From CAZSLO01 sp964608025 (GTDB lineage: Bacteria > Chloroflexota > Dehalococcoidia > Lucifugimonadales > CAJWER01): 64,000 bases of DNA. Location of the stretch: positions 62,001-126,000 of the forward strand of contig CAZSLO010000014.1 of assembly GCA_964608025.1 (NCBI GenBank). The letters are read 5' to 3'. The first letter of the stretch is position 1; every line of letters starts with the position of its first letter. The position numbers were made by a program, and so were the translations under genes. Below the pieces are notes generated by a model. The model ran no database searches. It was given only the letters and a program-made list of their open reading frames with translations, and had not been told where the DNA came from. Below are positions 17,683 to 25,842 of the stretch, piece by piece.

Positions 17683-19662
17683 TTGCCGCTGTTAAAATTG
17701 GAAATTACCAAGAACTCTCCTTATGCTCAGGGCATACACTTTGGTGCCACAGGTCCTTACCGTGAGTTAAAAGGCATTGCTCACTTCGGCGTGGATCCGA
17801 AAGCAATATCCAATGCTAATATCACTGACATTGGTCTTGCTCCCACTGGGCCCGATGGTCTTGTTAATTTTTCTTCCCATTTTGAGATGCTTCAGCCGGT
17901 CGATCCCGACAGAGGAAACCGGGCCATCATGTTCGACGTCTGCAACCGGGGCAACAAAACCGCCTTTAATAATTTCAATAGTGCTGGCCCTGTTGATGAT
18001 CCATCCGCTCCTCTAGCACCCGGCAACGGTTTTCTACTCCGCCATGGCTACACAGTAGTCTGGTGCGGGTGGCAGGCAGACGTTCCTGAATCACCCGGTT
18101 TAATAGGAATGCGAACACCCCAGGCAATCGGTGAAGAAGGACCGATCGAAGCTCGTATCATGAACTGGTTCCAAGTAAATGAACCAACTACAGTACACAT
18201 GCTCTCAGACCGTGAACATCTACCTCATCCTCCTTCGGACAGGGATCAACAATCCGCAACTTTATATGTCAGGGACCATCCCAACAGTCCGTTGACCGAA
18301 ATTGATCGCAAGGAGTGGTCGTTCGTACAGATTGAAGGGCGAAAGATTGATCCAGAAGTAAGTCATATCCACAAGCCGACAGGGTTCGAGCCAGGTCTGA
18401 TCTACCAACTTGTATACAAAGCCAAAGGTAGCCGAATCGTCGGCCTAGGATTTGCTGCCGTACGTGACTCAGTATCGTTCCTAAAGTACGAGTCATCAAA
18501 TTCCGGCAATCCAGCAGCGGGGCGTATAGATAACGCATACGCTTTCGGGCGGTCCCAAAGTGGCCGATTTTTGCGCCACATGCTCTATTCAGGTATGAAT
18601 CAAGATGAAAAAGGTCGCAAATCCCTTGACGGGGTAATCAGCCACGTAGCTGGTGCCATGCGTGGAGAATTTAATCTCCGATTTGGGCAGCCTTCAAAGG
18701 ACATTTGTTTCGTAATGCCTGATCTATTTCCATTTACAGACAAAATCCAAACTGACCCGATATCGTGTCAATCCGGCTCATTGCTCTCCAATCTCAAGAA
18801 GAACGGTATGATGCCAAAGACAATGTTCGTAAACACTTCAGCAGAGTACTGGAGGGGAGACGCTGCACTCATACACACTGATCTTCAAACTATGCAGGAT
18901 GCTCCAGAAGACGAGAATGTACGGCGATACCACTTCGCCGGAACACAACATGGTTCGGGGCCGTTCCCTCCACAGAATATACGTCCGAGTGACAATGTAA
19001 GTGGACAATTACCTTTCAACGCTGTGGACTATAATCCTTTGCTTAGGGCCGCGCTCAACAACCTTGATAGGTGGGTCACTATGGGAGAACCTGCACCTCC
19101 AAGTCGCCATCCCAGTCTTAATGACGGCACTGCAGTGGAATCTAAGACGCTACAAGATCGATTCGAAGCTATACCAGGTGTCAAATTCCCACCCGTCCCT
19201 ACACAGGCCATCAGGCTCGACTACGGTCCAGAGCTTGTAATTGGAAGAACGACCACGCTCCCGCCTGAAGAAGGGGAAACTTACCCGGCCCTAGTCTCAG
19301 ATGTGGACGAAGATGGCAATGAGGTTGCAGGAATCCGATTACCTGATATCACGGTACCACTGGCTACCAATACAGGATGGAATCTTCGCAATCCCAAAAT
19401 CGGTAATCCAGACTTGATCATCGGGGTCACAGGCGGCCTAATGGGCTGGACACTCCCTTTTGCCGTGACTAGTGAAGATCGGAAGTCTAACGGAGACCCC
19501 CGTGAATCCATCGAGGAGCGTTACAGATCAGAAGACGATTTTGCCTCTAGGGTACTAGAATCCGCTAACACATTGGCCAATGAAGGATACATTCTCGCGG
19601 AGGACATTGAAGAAATTATCGCCACCGCTCGAACCCGGTACAGGTACTTTGCACAGACCTAA
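17683..19662 (+). CDS. Large alpha/beta-hydrolase-domain protein (Abhydrolase_10-like)
   Basis: The 659-aa protein looks like the large alpha/beta-hydrolase-domain group (Abhydrolase_10) of uncertain substrate. A nucleophile-elbow-like GRSQSGRFLRH motif lies near 289-299, preceded by a beta domain (ITKNSPYAQGIHFGATGPYRELKGIAHF-type start). Gln-His-Gly-Ser (TQHGSGPFPP) and GWTLPFA elements follow. No signal peptide is present. TTG start sits one base after the hyuB stop, with GAAGGAG inside hyuB, so translation is probably coupled. The hydrolase may cleave an ester or amide before or after the HyuAB step; that role is inferred from operon context. No catalytic acid or histidine can be assigned with certainty. 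Confidence 0.75.
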   Translation: MPLLKLEITKNSPYAQGIHFGATGPYRELKGIAHFGVDPKAISNANITDIGLAPTGPDGLVNFSSHFEMLQPVDPDRGNRAIMFDVCNRGNKTAFNNFNSAGPVDDPSAPLAPGNGFLLRHGYTVVWCGWQADVPESPGLIGMRTPQAIGEEGPIEARIMNWFQVNEPTTVHMLSDREHLPHPPSDRDQQSATLYVRDHPNSPLTEIDRKEWSFVQIEGRKIDPEVSHIHKPTGFEPGLIYQLVYKAKGSRIVGLGFAAVRDSVSFLKYESSNSGNPAAGRIDNAYAFGRSQSGRFLRHMLYSGMNQDEKGRKSLDGVISHVAGAMRGEFNLRFGQPSKDICFVMPDLFPFTDKIQTDPISCQSGSLLSNLKKNGMMPKTMFVNTSAEYWRGDAALIHTDLQTMQDAPEDENVRRYHFAGTQHGSGPFPPQNIRPSDNVSGQLPFNAVDYNPLLRAALNNLDRWVTMGEPAPPSRHPSLNDGTAVESKTLQDRFEAIPGVKFPPVPTQAIRLDYGPELVIGRTTTLPPEEGETYPALVSDVDEDGNEVAGIRLPDITVPLATNTGWNLRNPKIGNPDLIIGVTGGLMGWTLPFAVTSEDRKSNGDPRESIEERYRSEDDFASRVLESANTLANEGYILAEDIEEIIATARTRYRYFAQT

Positions 19663-19753
19663 GTTACGATGTCTATGGCACCTGAACATTGCAGTCAACT
19701 CAATAGCTGAAATTTTGTTGATTAGCGGCTCGATCACTACCCACAAATATTGT

Positions 19754-20797
19754 CTATTCATTACCCCAGGGGAATGACTCGATCCTCAATGACCGATCAG
19801 CAGCAGGTAGTTGTATCTTGGCACCACTGGAATTATGAGACATATGTATAGCGAAGCCTATCTCCGTAGCCCGACGCGCTTCTGCAGCATCACATGCCGT
19901 CTTTCCTCCATTTTCAACAGCATTGACTAGATCTTTTATTGCCGCCGGACCTGCAGGCCATTCTTCTTGATCATCCGGCAAGTCAATCGGCACCTGTTTT
20001 TCCTCGTCTTCACGCCAGTAATATGCTTTTTTGAAATCATGTAGGGCCATCAATCCGCCCTCGGAACCAGCAACTTGAAAGCCCATGCGAAAGCCATCAG
20101 GCAAGATGTGTATGAAACTACCATTGTCAAGCTTGATAGTTGAACGACCGGGAGGATCCATAGATCTACGAGAATCCGGAGGATCTCCGGATACGTCTTC
20201 TACGTGACCACTCGCCCAAACAGGATCCGGGTCACCTGCTAGGGCAAAGGCCATATCGTACCAATGACACCCGTGGTTAATCAGGTTCGCCGAGCCAAAC
20301 CCTACAACGCTACTAACTTCTCCTATTGCCCCGCCGGAAATCAACTCGCACACCGCACGATGCCGCTTTATCCATCGTCTATCTAATAAATACGCTATGG
20401 CAACGTTATTTTGTTCGCAAACAGAGATGATTCGATCAGCCTCCGCTAGGCTAGTGGCGAAAGGTTTTTCTATAGCAATTCCACGTACACCAGCAGCAAC
20501 GGCTGCATCTACCTGGGCAGCATGCATGGTCTGTCTAGTAGTAATACAAACTATATCGGGCCTTGTATCAGCCAACATATTTTCGTAATCATCGTATCCC
20601 GGTATCTCCCCCCATGTATCCTTCCAAACAGACCGGAATGTGTCCCGTGTCTCCTGATCCTTATCGAAAATACCCACAACAGCGGTATCCGGAACTCGGG
20701 CAAATCCATTTGCCCAGTTATGTCCGCGATTTAGGGTGTCTAACATTCTATGGCAGCCAGCAATAGCAACTCGTAGCTTGTCTTGTTTTCTAACCAT
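19754..20797 (-). CDS. Gfo/Idh/MocA-family oxidoreductase
   Basis: This NAD(P)-dependent sugar or inositol dehydrogenase-like protein (347 aa from the chosen start) begins MVRKQDKLRVAIAGCHRM, a Rossmann start with G-C-H-R in place of GxGxxG. The EKP cofactor/substrate motif is IEKPFATS, and the C-terminal beta-sheet domain contains GHWYDMAFALAGDPDPVWASG-like text (seen as HGCHWYDMAFALAG). I prefer ATG 20797 over the upstream in-frame start because the Rossmann strand begins right after it, AGGAG lies 11 nt before it, and a promoter-like sequence overlaps the extended N-terminus. It is divergent from a second Gfo/Idh/MocA gene and 83 bp from a strong promoter for that gene. Substrate is not determined. 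Confidence 0.85.
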   Translation of the reverse strand: MVRKQDKLRVAIAGCHRMLDTLNRGHNWANGFARVPDTAVVGIFDKDQETRDTFRSVWKDTWGEIPGYDDYENMLADTRPDIVCITTRQTMHAAQVDAAVAAGVRGIAIEKPFATSLAEADRIISVCEQNNVAIAYLLDRRWIKRHRAVCELISGGAIGEVSSVVGFGSANLINHGCHWYDMAFALAGDPDPVWASGHVEDVSGDPPDSRRSMDPPGRSTIKLDNGSFIHILPDGFRMGFQVAGSEGGLMALHDFKKAYYWREDEEKQVPIDLPDDQEEWPAGPAAIKDLVNAVENGGKTACDAAEARRATEIGFAIHMSHNSSGAKIQLPAADRSLRIESFPWGNE

Positions 20798-20838
20798 GGG
20801 TGAAGTTTCTCCTAGTTTGTACTCCGTGGGACTAGCCA

Positions 20839-20867
20839 ACAATAACACCGCAATATCAAGCAAGCAA
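20839..20867 (-). promoter_or_regulatory. Candidate minus-strand promoter for the Gfo/Idh/MocA gene
   Basis: Reading on the minus strand, TTGCTT is followed by a 17-bp spacer and TATTGT. Transcription would begin about 35-40 bp before the ATG at 20797, consistent with that start. Confidence 0.3.
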
Positions 20868-20875
20868 CACGTTCG

Positions 20876-20904
20876 TTGACCCTATTAATCAGCGCCCATA
20901 TAAT
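20876..20904 (+). promoter_or_regulatory. Strong sigma-70-type promoter
   Basis: TTGACC (20876-20881), 17-bp spacer, perfect TATAAT (20899-20904). It sits about 55 bp before the Gfo/Idh/MocA gene at 20961 and would drive that gene plus the NHL-propeller gene. Confidence 0.75.
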
Positions 20905-20960
20905 CCCGTCTACGGAGAAGAAATACCCACTAGTAAATTTCCTCAAAAAAGAGGTGTCAA

Positions 20961-21917
20961 ATGCTGAAAACAGTATTCATAGGTGCTGGAAGAAGAGCTC
21001 AGTCAGCCCATTATCCCACCGTCAGCCGAATCGAGAATTCCAAGATATCAGCGGTATCTGAACTTAACGAATCACGAATGGGCGAAGTGGTAGACAAATA
21101 CAACATACCTGAAACATTTGGAGACTACCATGAGATGGTCGAATCGGTCGATCCTGATATCGTATATGTGATTATGGGCCAAGAATATATGACCCAGATC
21201 GCGATCGATTGTATGAACGCAGGCAAGCACATTTTCATCGAAAAACCGGCCGGGGGTAATCCTGCAGAATCTCGTCAACTTCTTCAGGCAGCAGAATCCA
21301 ATAACGTCATTTGCGCAGTGGGTTACCAGCGCCGATTCGCCGCTGTTACCAAGGAAACAATGCGGCTTCTAAAGGAAAAAGGCGGTCCCACACTGGTGGT
21401 AGGCGAATTCCACAAAGATCTTCTCGGCACTCCGAAGCCCCCCCGAACCACAATGTGGGATGACATCTGCCACGTGGTCGACTTAATACGTTTTGTGGCC
21501 GGAAGCGAAGTTATTGATACAAAGGCATTCCAAGATACGAATGGCTCAGATTGGCCAAATGACTACACTGCTCTTATGCGTTTTAAAAACGGAACCAATG
21601 GTGTATTACTTGCCAATCGTTCATCAGGAGGGCGCACACTTAGAGCTGAAGCCCATGGCATAGGAATTGGGTGCTACATACAAATACCTAATCAAATAGA
21701 GATTCTGGAAAGCGCCAAGGAAGCCAGGACAGTCCACGGATCCAATTTATTCGAGGATGCGATTGAAGATACCCATGCATATGATGGAACCCTTGAGATG
21801 CACAAACATGTCACCGAATCAATCATCAATGGCCAAACTCCAATTAACGATATTAGAGACGTGATCCACACTTCGGAATTAGTGGCGCTATTGGAAGGCA
21901 ATAGCGCCGGCGAATAA
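20961..21917 (+). CDS. Gfo/Idh/MocA-family oxidoreductase
   Basis: This second member of the family (318 aa) has the N-terminal Rossmann motif FIGAGRRAQSAHYP (about 5-18) and the EKP motif IEKPAGGNP (about 94-102). Its beta domain carries TTMWDDICHVVDLIRFV (about 162-178), with the His/Asp pair typical of the active site. The protein probably oxidises or rearranges a sugar or cyclitol using NAD(P). It is shorter than the divergent paralogue. ATG follows GAGGTGTCAA, giving a usable GAGG site. It is the first gene of a two-gene operon with the NHL-propeller protein (27 bp apart) and has a clear promoter. Substrate unknown. Confidence 0.85.
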   Translation: MLKTVFIGAGRRAQSAHYPTVSRIENSKISAVSELNESRMGEVVDKYNIPETFGDYHEMVESVDPDIVYVIMGQEYMTQIAIDCMNAGKHIFIEKPAGGNPAESRQLLQAAESNNVICAVGYQRRFAAVTKETMRLLKEKGGPTLVVGEFHKDLLGTPKPPRTTMWDDICHVVDLIRFVAGSEVIDTKAFQDTNGSDWPNDYTALMRFKNGTNGVLLANRSSGGRTLRAEAHGIGIGCYIQIPNQIEILESAKEARTVHGSNLFEDAIEDTHAYDGTLEMHKHVTESIINGQTPINDIRDVIHTSELVALLEGNSAGE

Positions 21918-21944
21918 TTCGGCATGCAACAGAGGAGTAAAACC

Positions 21945-22898
21945 ATGCAGCTTGGGAAAAGCAACCGCCACTACGACTGGATCGATGGGTGGTCAAAAAG
22001 TCCCGATTCAGAGAGCGCTCGCACAGGCTGGGCCCACCACGATATCGTGGTAAGCGAGAACGGTGACGTTATCGCGTTTCACCAGGCAGACCCAATAGTA
22101 CTCATCTTTAACTCTGAGGGAAATCACAAAGCGTCTTGGGACGCTCCGGTATCCAACGCACATGGAATGTCGATAGTGAAAGAGAACGATGAGGAATTTT
22201 TATGGCTCGCGGACAATACTACAGGTAAGGTTGTTAAAACTACACTTGATGGCCAAACCGTGAGCAAACTTCAACCTCCAGATCTGGGGGTTTACCACAA
22301 CAATAAATATGCACCAACAGACGTAACCGTTAATGAGGAATCCAATGGTGGGAACGGGGATATATGGGTAACTGACGGGTACGGTCAAAATTATATTCAT
22401 CGGTATGATAAATATGGAATCCATATAGGGAGCATTAACGGCGAAGAAGGGGATGCAGGCCCATTCACTTGTCCACATGGCATATGGATAGACACCCGAA
22501 AGGACGTCGGTGAACTATATGTAGCAGACCGAAGTAATGCGCGTGTACAAGTCTATGACCTAAATGGAAACTTCAATCGTGCCTTCGGAACCGGGCCAGG
22601 TGCAAATTGGCTGCACTCCCCAAGCGGCTTTGCCACTCACGGTGAATTGATGATGGTAGCTGAATTGCGTGGGTCTCGTATCACCGTGCTAGACAAGAAC
22701 GATGAATTATTAGGTTATCTTGGGGAAAACCCAGGCGCTTTCACTATGCTTGATGACTGGCCAAACGTCACATCAGAAGATGTCCAGTCAGGTCGGTTCA
22801 ATAGCCCACACGGTATTGCTACTGATAGTAGCGGTAATATATACGTGGCCGAATGGATGATAGGTGGGCGAATCACGAAATTGGAGATTTCAAACTAG
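21945..22898 (+). CDS. NHL-repeat beta-propeller protein
   Basis: The 317-aa protein is a six-bladed NHL/SMP-30-like propeller. Repeats such as HGIWIDTRKDVGELYVADRS, SGFATHGELMMVAELRGSRI and HGIATDSSGNIYVAEW show the PHGI...GNIYVADxxNxRV pattern of NHL blades. It resembles peptidyl-amidoglycolate-lyase-like and gluconolactonase-like proteins, with the metal-binding Asp/His of that fold possible but not assignable by eye. No signal peptide is present. ATG at 21945 has GAGGAG 8 nt upstream; the in-frame ATG 21 bp earlier lies upstream of this site. It follows the dehydrogenase gene closely, suggesting a lactone or sugar pathway. Confidence 0.75.
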   Translation: MQLGKSNRHYDWIDGWSKSPDSESARTGWAHHDIVVSENGDVIAFHQADPIVLIFNSEGNHKASWDAPVSNAHGMSIVKENDEEFLWLADNTTGKVVKTTLDGQTVSKLQPPDLGVYHNNKYAPTDVTVNEESNGGNGDIWVTDGYGQNYIHRYDKYGIHIGSINGEEGDAGPFTCPHGIWIDTRKDVGELYVADRSNARVQVYDLNGNFNRAFGTGPGANWLHSPSGFATHGELMMVAELRGSRITVLDKNDELLGYLGENPGAFTMLDDWPNVTSEDVQSGRFNSPHGIATDSSGNIYVAEWMIGGRITKLEISN

Positions 22899-22946
22899 TA
22901 CATTCCCTTTACTAGGTATGAATCCCCGTAATCCCTAGGGAATGTA
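22899..22946. terminator. Candidate bidirectional terminator between convergent genes
   Basis: A perfect 10-bp inverted repeat (TACATTCCCT at 22899-22908, AGGGAATGTA at 22937-22946) with inner TTAC/GTAA pairing lies immediately after the propeller stop and before the isochorismatase stop. The flanking U-tract is poor, so it may terminate weakly or stabilise the 3' ends. Confidence 0.4.
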
Positions 22947-22978
22947 TTCCCAATTTAAGGTGAAAGCACAAGCTTTTT

Positions 22979-23743
22979 CTACCCAGAATACTTTTGGATC
23001 AGATCGTCGCTCATAATGCTGGGACACCAGTATCGTTCTATATACTTGATTACAAGATCCGTGCCACGATCATGACTAACATTAGGCACCATTTCTGGAT
23101 TGTACATTGAATCTGTTAAATCCCTTACAAGAACGCAATTTATCCCCCAACCTATCATTTTCTTGATACCAAAAGTCCGGTTCAAGACACACATGTTGAG
23201 GTGAACTCCAGCCACAATGAGATTATTTATGCCACTATGGATCATAAAACTGTAAATTTCTTCCCCATCATCTGAAATCACGTCACTGTCACCAATATCT
23301 ATAGCCTCGTGTTGACGAGTCCATACTGAACGAGGCACACTCTCCTCTGAATCACATCCTCCATCGGAATCATCGATGGGTAGCGGTGTAGGAGCAGATA
23401 TTTCAATGGGTTCTGGAGGAATAACCTTTGTAATTTCTACCATCCGAATCCGTTGGTGTGCAGACCCATAAAAATCCATAGTTCCAGATGGGCTATGTAT
23501 AATCTGGACGCCATTCTCCCGTGCAACTCTAACAACCTCATTGGTCCGTTCGGCAATGTCAGCAGAACGTTTGGCAGCAGCACTGCACCAGTGTTTGTCC
23601 CAAAGATCACACAACAACATCGCTGTATTAGATATCGGTATGGCTTTTTGGATGATTACTTGGTCCCAGCTACTTTCTCGGGTGACAAACTGGGATCTCA
23701 AATTCAACAGGAGATGATTAGTATATTCATCATCCTTGCTCAT
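22979..23743 (-). CDS. Isochorismatase-fold cysteine hydrolase with acidic insertion
   Basis: The 254-aa protein has the isochorismatase/nicotinamidase fold. The catalytic Asp is D46 in AMLLCDLWDKHWC, and the nucleophile Cys is C185 in VAGVHLNMCVLNRTFG; LNNL/LIVAG strands surround it. Family members hydrolyse amides or vinyl ethers. Between about 100 and 150 it carries an unusual Pro- then Asp/Glu/Ser-rich segment (PPEPIEISAPTP then PIDDSDGGCDSEESVP) not typical of short family members. ATG has GGAG 5 nt upstream. The start lies in the second copy of a 16-bp tandem repeat. It is the last gene of a HIT-ThuA-isochorismatase operon. Substrate unknown. Confidence 0.85.
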   Translation of the reverse strand: MSKDDEYTNHLLLNLRSQFVTRESSWDQVIIQKAIPISNTAMLLCDLWDKHWCSAAAKRSADIAERTNEVVRVARENGVQIIHSPSGTMDFYGSAHQRIRMVEITKVIPPEPIEISAPTPLPIDDSDGGCDSEESVPRSVWTRQHEAIDIGDSDVISDDGEEIYSFMIHSGINNLIVAGVHLNMCVLNRTFGIKKMIGWGINCVLVRDLTDSMYNPEMVPNVSHDRGTDLVIKYIERYWCPSIMSDDLIQKYSG

Positions 23744-23769
23744 TAAACTCCAAGCTCATTAAACTCCAA
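23738..23769. repeat. Two tandem 16-bp copies at a stop/SD/start junction
   Basis: GCTCATTAAACTCCAA occurs twice without spacing (23738-23753, 23754-23769). On the coding strand each copy holds GGAG, TAA and an overlapping ATG. The ThuA-like gene stops in the first-read copy, and the isochorismatase-fold gene starts in the second. The first copy's ATG gives only a 9-codon frame. Confidence 0.95.
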
Positions 23770-24406
23770 CAACCCATAGCACTGCATTGGTCAAAAGCCT
23801 TAAAAAACGGTCGTTCCGGAAGTCATCTTGGTGGCCTAAAGAAGTGTAGAAAACACGTCCCCCTAGATTTGTCCGAGTCCATGCCACGGGCTCAGAAGCC
23901 TCATCAGTTATGCCATTTAGCAATAGCGTAGTATCGTTTGCTATAGGCGTATTTCGATATAGGCTTCCCTTGGACTCTAGGTCTGTTATGCCTTTAAGTA
24001 CAGGATGGCCATATGCTTCAGGCACAATCTGTACCCCGACTGTTGGACCTTCCCCATAATGATTTCCGTAGTTACCTCCGAGGACTTCATGGTCGAAATC
24101 AAGCCAGTTCTGAAAGGCGTGGCTTGCGGTTCGGACTCCAACAATCGGGCGACCCTGTTGACAGTATCGTTTAAATCGGTCCAATTCCAAACCTATGGTA
24201 TTGATTCTCCTTGTAAACACCATCAGGACGTCCGTATCATCAATCAGTTCTAATGAGCGCTGGTCGTCCTCCGATTGAAAAGCAACAATGGTGCAATCTA
24301 TTTCGTGAGTCCGCTCAATATGATTTTTGAAAATGGTTAGAGAATCATAGGAATCGTATTCAAAAGACCCCGAAAGCATACACAGTTTAATCCGATGTTC
24401 TTTCAA
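23759..24406 (-). CDS. ThuA-like glutamine-amidotransferase-fold protein
   Basis: The 215-aa protein matches the ThuA (trehalose utilisation) fold, a class-I glutamine-amidotransferase-like flavodoxin-type fold without proven catalysis. It shows GSFEYDSYDSL near the start, DDTDVLMVF (about 56-64), GRPIVGVRTASHAF (about 88-101), GGNYGNHYGEGP (about 112-123), and a C-terminal PVAWTRTNLGGRVFYTSLGH (about 173-192), the typical PV.W....G.GRVFY...GH block. It overlaps the HIT gene by 4 bp (ATGA), indicating translational coupling. Its stop lies in a duplicated junction shared with the downstream isochorismatase-fold gene. A role in sugar or amide catabolism is likely but unproven. Confidence 0.8.
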   Translation of the reverse strand: MKEHRIKLCMLSGSFEYDSYDSLTIFKNHIERTHEIDCTIVAFQSEDDQRSLELIDDTDVLMVFTRRINTIGLELDRFKRYCQQGRPIVGVRTASHAFQNWLDFDHEVLGGNYGNHYGEGPTVGVQIVPEAYGHPVLKGITDLESKGSLYRNTPIANDTTLLLNGITDEASEPVAWTRTNLGGRVFYTSLGHQDDFRNDRFLRLLTNAVLWVVGV

Positions 24407-24840
24407 CCTTGGAGATGCCCTTTGAGATGATCTTTAATAGCTAAAAGAGTGGCTTCCTCGGTCTCAGGTGTAGCAACATTCGGCGGGCCGGGCCATCCAT
24501 CATCAATCCACTTTATCCCAACAAACTCTCGTGGGCTTTCATACCTGGGTACAACATGTGAATGGTAATGCCTATCAGACATCATCAACAAAAGGTAATT
24601 GATCTTGTCGAAGCCAAATGCACCAGAAAGCGTTTTTTCGAGCCGCTCTACAACAACAGGAAATTCAAGCAATTCGTCCCGGGTCAACTCTGAAGCACTA
24701 ATAAAATTACGGTTGGCTGCCAGAACAAGAGTGCCTAGAGTAACCTGGTTTTTCCTTATCAAAACTGTCCAATTATCAGTTTGAAATAAGGTCAGTCGGT
24801 CGGCTTTAAAGGTATTTGCAAAGGGCTCCCATAATTTCAT
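24403..24840 (-). CDS. HIT (histidine triad) family protein
   Basis: The 145-aa protein carries the histidine triad HYHSHVVP (H91, H93, H95), the nucleotide hydrolase/transferase motif of Hint/Fhit-like enzymes that hydrolyse AMP-linked or dinucleotide substrates. The N-terminal half has the beta strands WTVLIRKNQVTLGTLVLA (about 24-41), and an acidic helix (about 52-70) precedes the triad. Length is normal. The start overlaps nothing upstream, and the end overlaps the ThuA-like gene by 4 bp. It is the first gene of the three-gene operon. The physiological nucleotide is unknown. Confidence 0.85.
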   Translation of the reverse strand: MKLWEPFANTFKADRLTLFQTDNWTVLIRKNQVTLGTLVLAANRNFISASELTRDELLEFPVVVERLEKTLSGAFGFDKINYLLLMMSDRHYHSHVVPRYESPREFVGIKWIDDGWPGPPNVATPETEEATLLAIKDHLKGHLQG

Positions 24841-24921
24841 CCTCGTACTCTAACACATATAACAAGCGCGTCATCAGGCAGGATCTCAAAAACGAGATTA
24901 GTACCCGTTGGTTTGGGACAG

Positions 24922-25794
24922 ATGATTACGTATGATGTACTTGTAATGGATAAACTTCATAAAACCCTGGTACTTCCCTATCCGATATCGTTGAAAAGAA
25001 CGGTCCATTCCCATGGTTGGGTTGATCTAAAACCGTGGGAATGGGACGAGGATCTTGGGATACTTGCAAGGCTAGATCGATTGAAATCAGGAATCCGTAG
25101 GATTGAAATCAAGCAATCCCAGCTAAACTCCGTCGATATTGCATTGACTGGCGAGCAAGTCGACAAACTTGAGATGCACGAAGCGGTGCAAGTGGTGAGT
25201 CGATGGATTTCTGCGGATTGGATTCCACTAGAAGCAATTGTAAAAGCCCGCCATATACAACCTTGGATAGCTATTTTCATAGAAGAAGGTGGTGGCCGAT
25301 ACCTCCGGGGGAGTACGTTTTATGAGGATTTCATAAAGACGATTTGTACGATACAGATAGCTTGGTCTGGCAGTAAACGCATGGTAGCCGCACTGGTACA
25401 CAGTATTGGGGAAGGGGTGTTCCCAACACCGATCGAAATAATCAAGGCGGGGGAAAAAGGACTGCGGGAGCGTGCGCGAATAGGATTTAGGGCAAAGGTG
25501 GCAGCGGAAGCAACCGAAGAGCTCTTAACTCAAGGCGTGATTGACATCTACGGCAACACGGTTAACAGGCACGTCCCCTATGTGGATCTACTGGCAATAC
25601 GGGGGATCGGACCGTATTCAGCCGGACATATGTCCGTTTTACAACACGACTTCAGCCGAATACCAGTCGACTCAGAAGTGGAAAAATATTGTTACAAACG
25701 TTATGGTATCGGCCCGGACGAGATAGACTCATTTTTTGAGTCCTGGGGCAAGTTCAAATTTCTAGGATATCGCATATCAAAGCGGATAGGTTAG
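24922..25794 (+). CDS. HhH-GPD superfamily DNA glycosylase-like protein
   Basis: The 290-aa protein has the C-terminal HhH-GPD module of base-excision DNA glycosylases: a helix-hairpin-helix AIRGIGPYSAGHMSVL (about 225-240) followed by PVDSEV, whose Asp (about residue 250) fits the catalytic aspartate. No iron-sulphur cluster cysteines follow. The N-terminal half (about 1-95, KTLVLPYPISLKRTVHSHGWVDLKPW) resembles the substrate-recognition domain of AlkA/OGG-like proteins. It likely removes damaged bases from DNA. An earlier TTG 9 bp upstream is possible; neither start has a strong site. It is monocistronic, divergent from the HIT operon, with 72 bp between their alternative starts. Specific lesion unknown. 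Confidence 0.75.
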   Translation: MITYDVLVMDKLHKTLVLPYPISLKRTVHSHGWVDLKPWEWDEDLGILARLDRLKSGIRRIEIKQSQLNSVDIALTGEQVDKLEMHEAVQVVSRWISADWIPLEAIVKARHIQPWIAIFIEEGGGRYLRGSTFYEDFIKTICTIQIAWSGSKRMVAALVHSIGEGVFPTPIEIIKAGEKGLRERARIGFRAKVAAEATEELLTQGVIDIYGNTVNRHVPYVDLLAIRGIGPYSAGHMSVLQHDFSRIPVDSEVEKYCYKRYGIGPDEIDSFFESWGKFKFLGYRISKRIG

Positions 25795-25842
25795 AGACTT
25801 TCTTGTGTGTAAACATACAATAGAAATCAGAGGTCAGATTAA

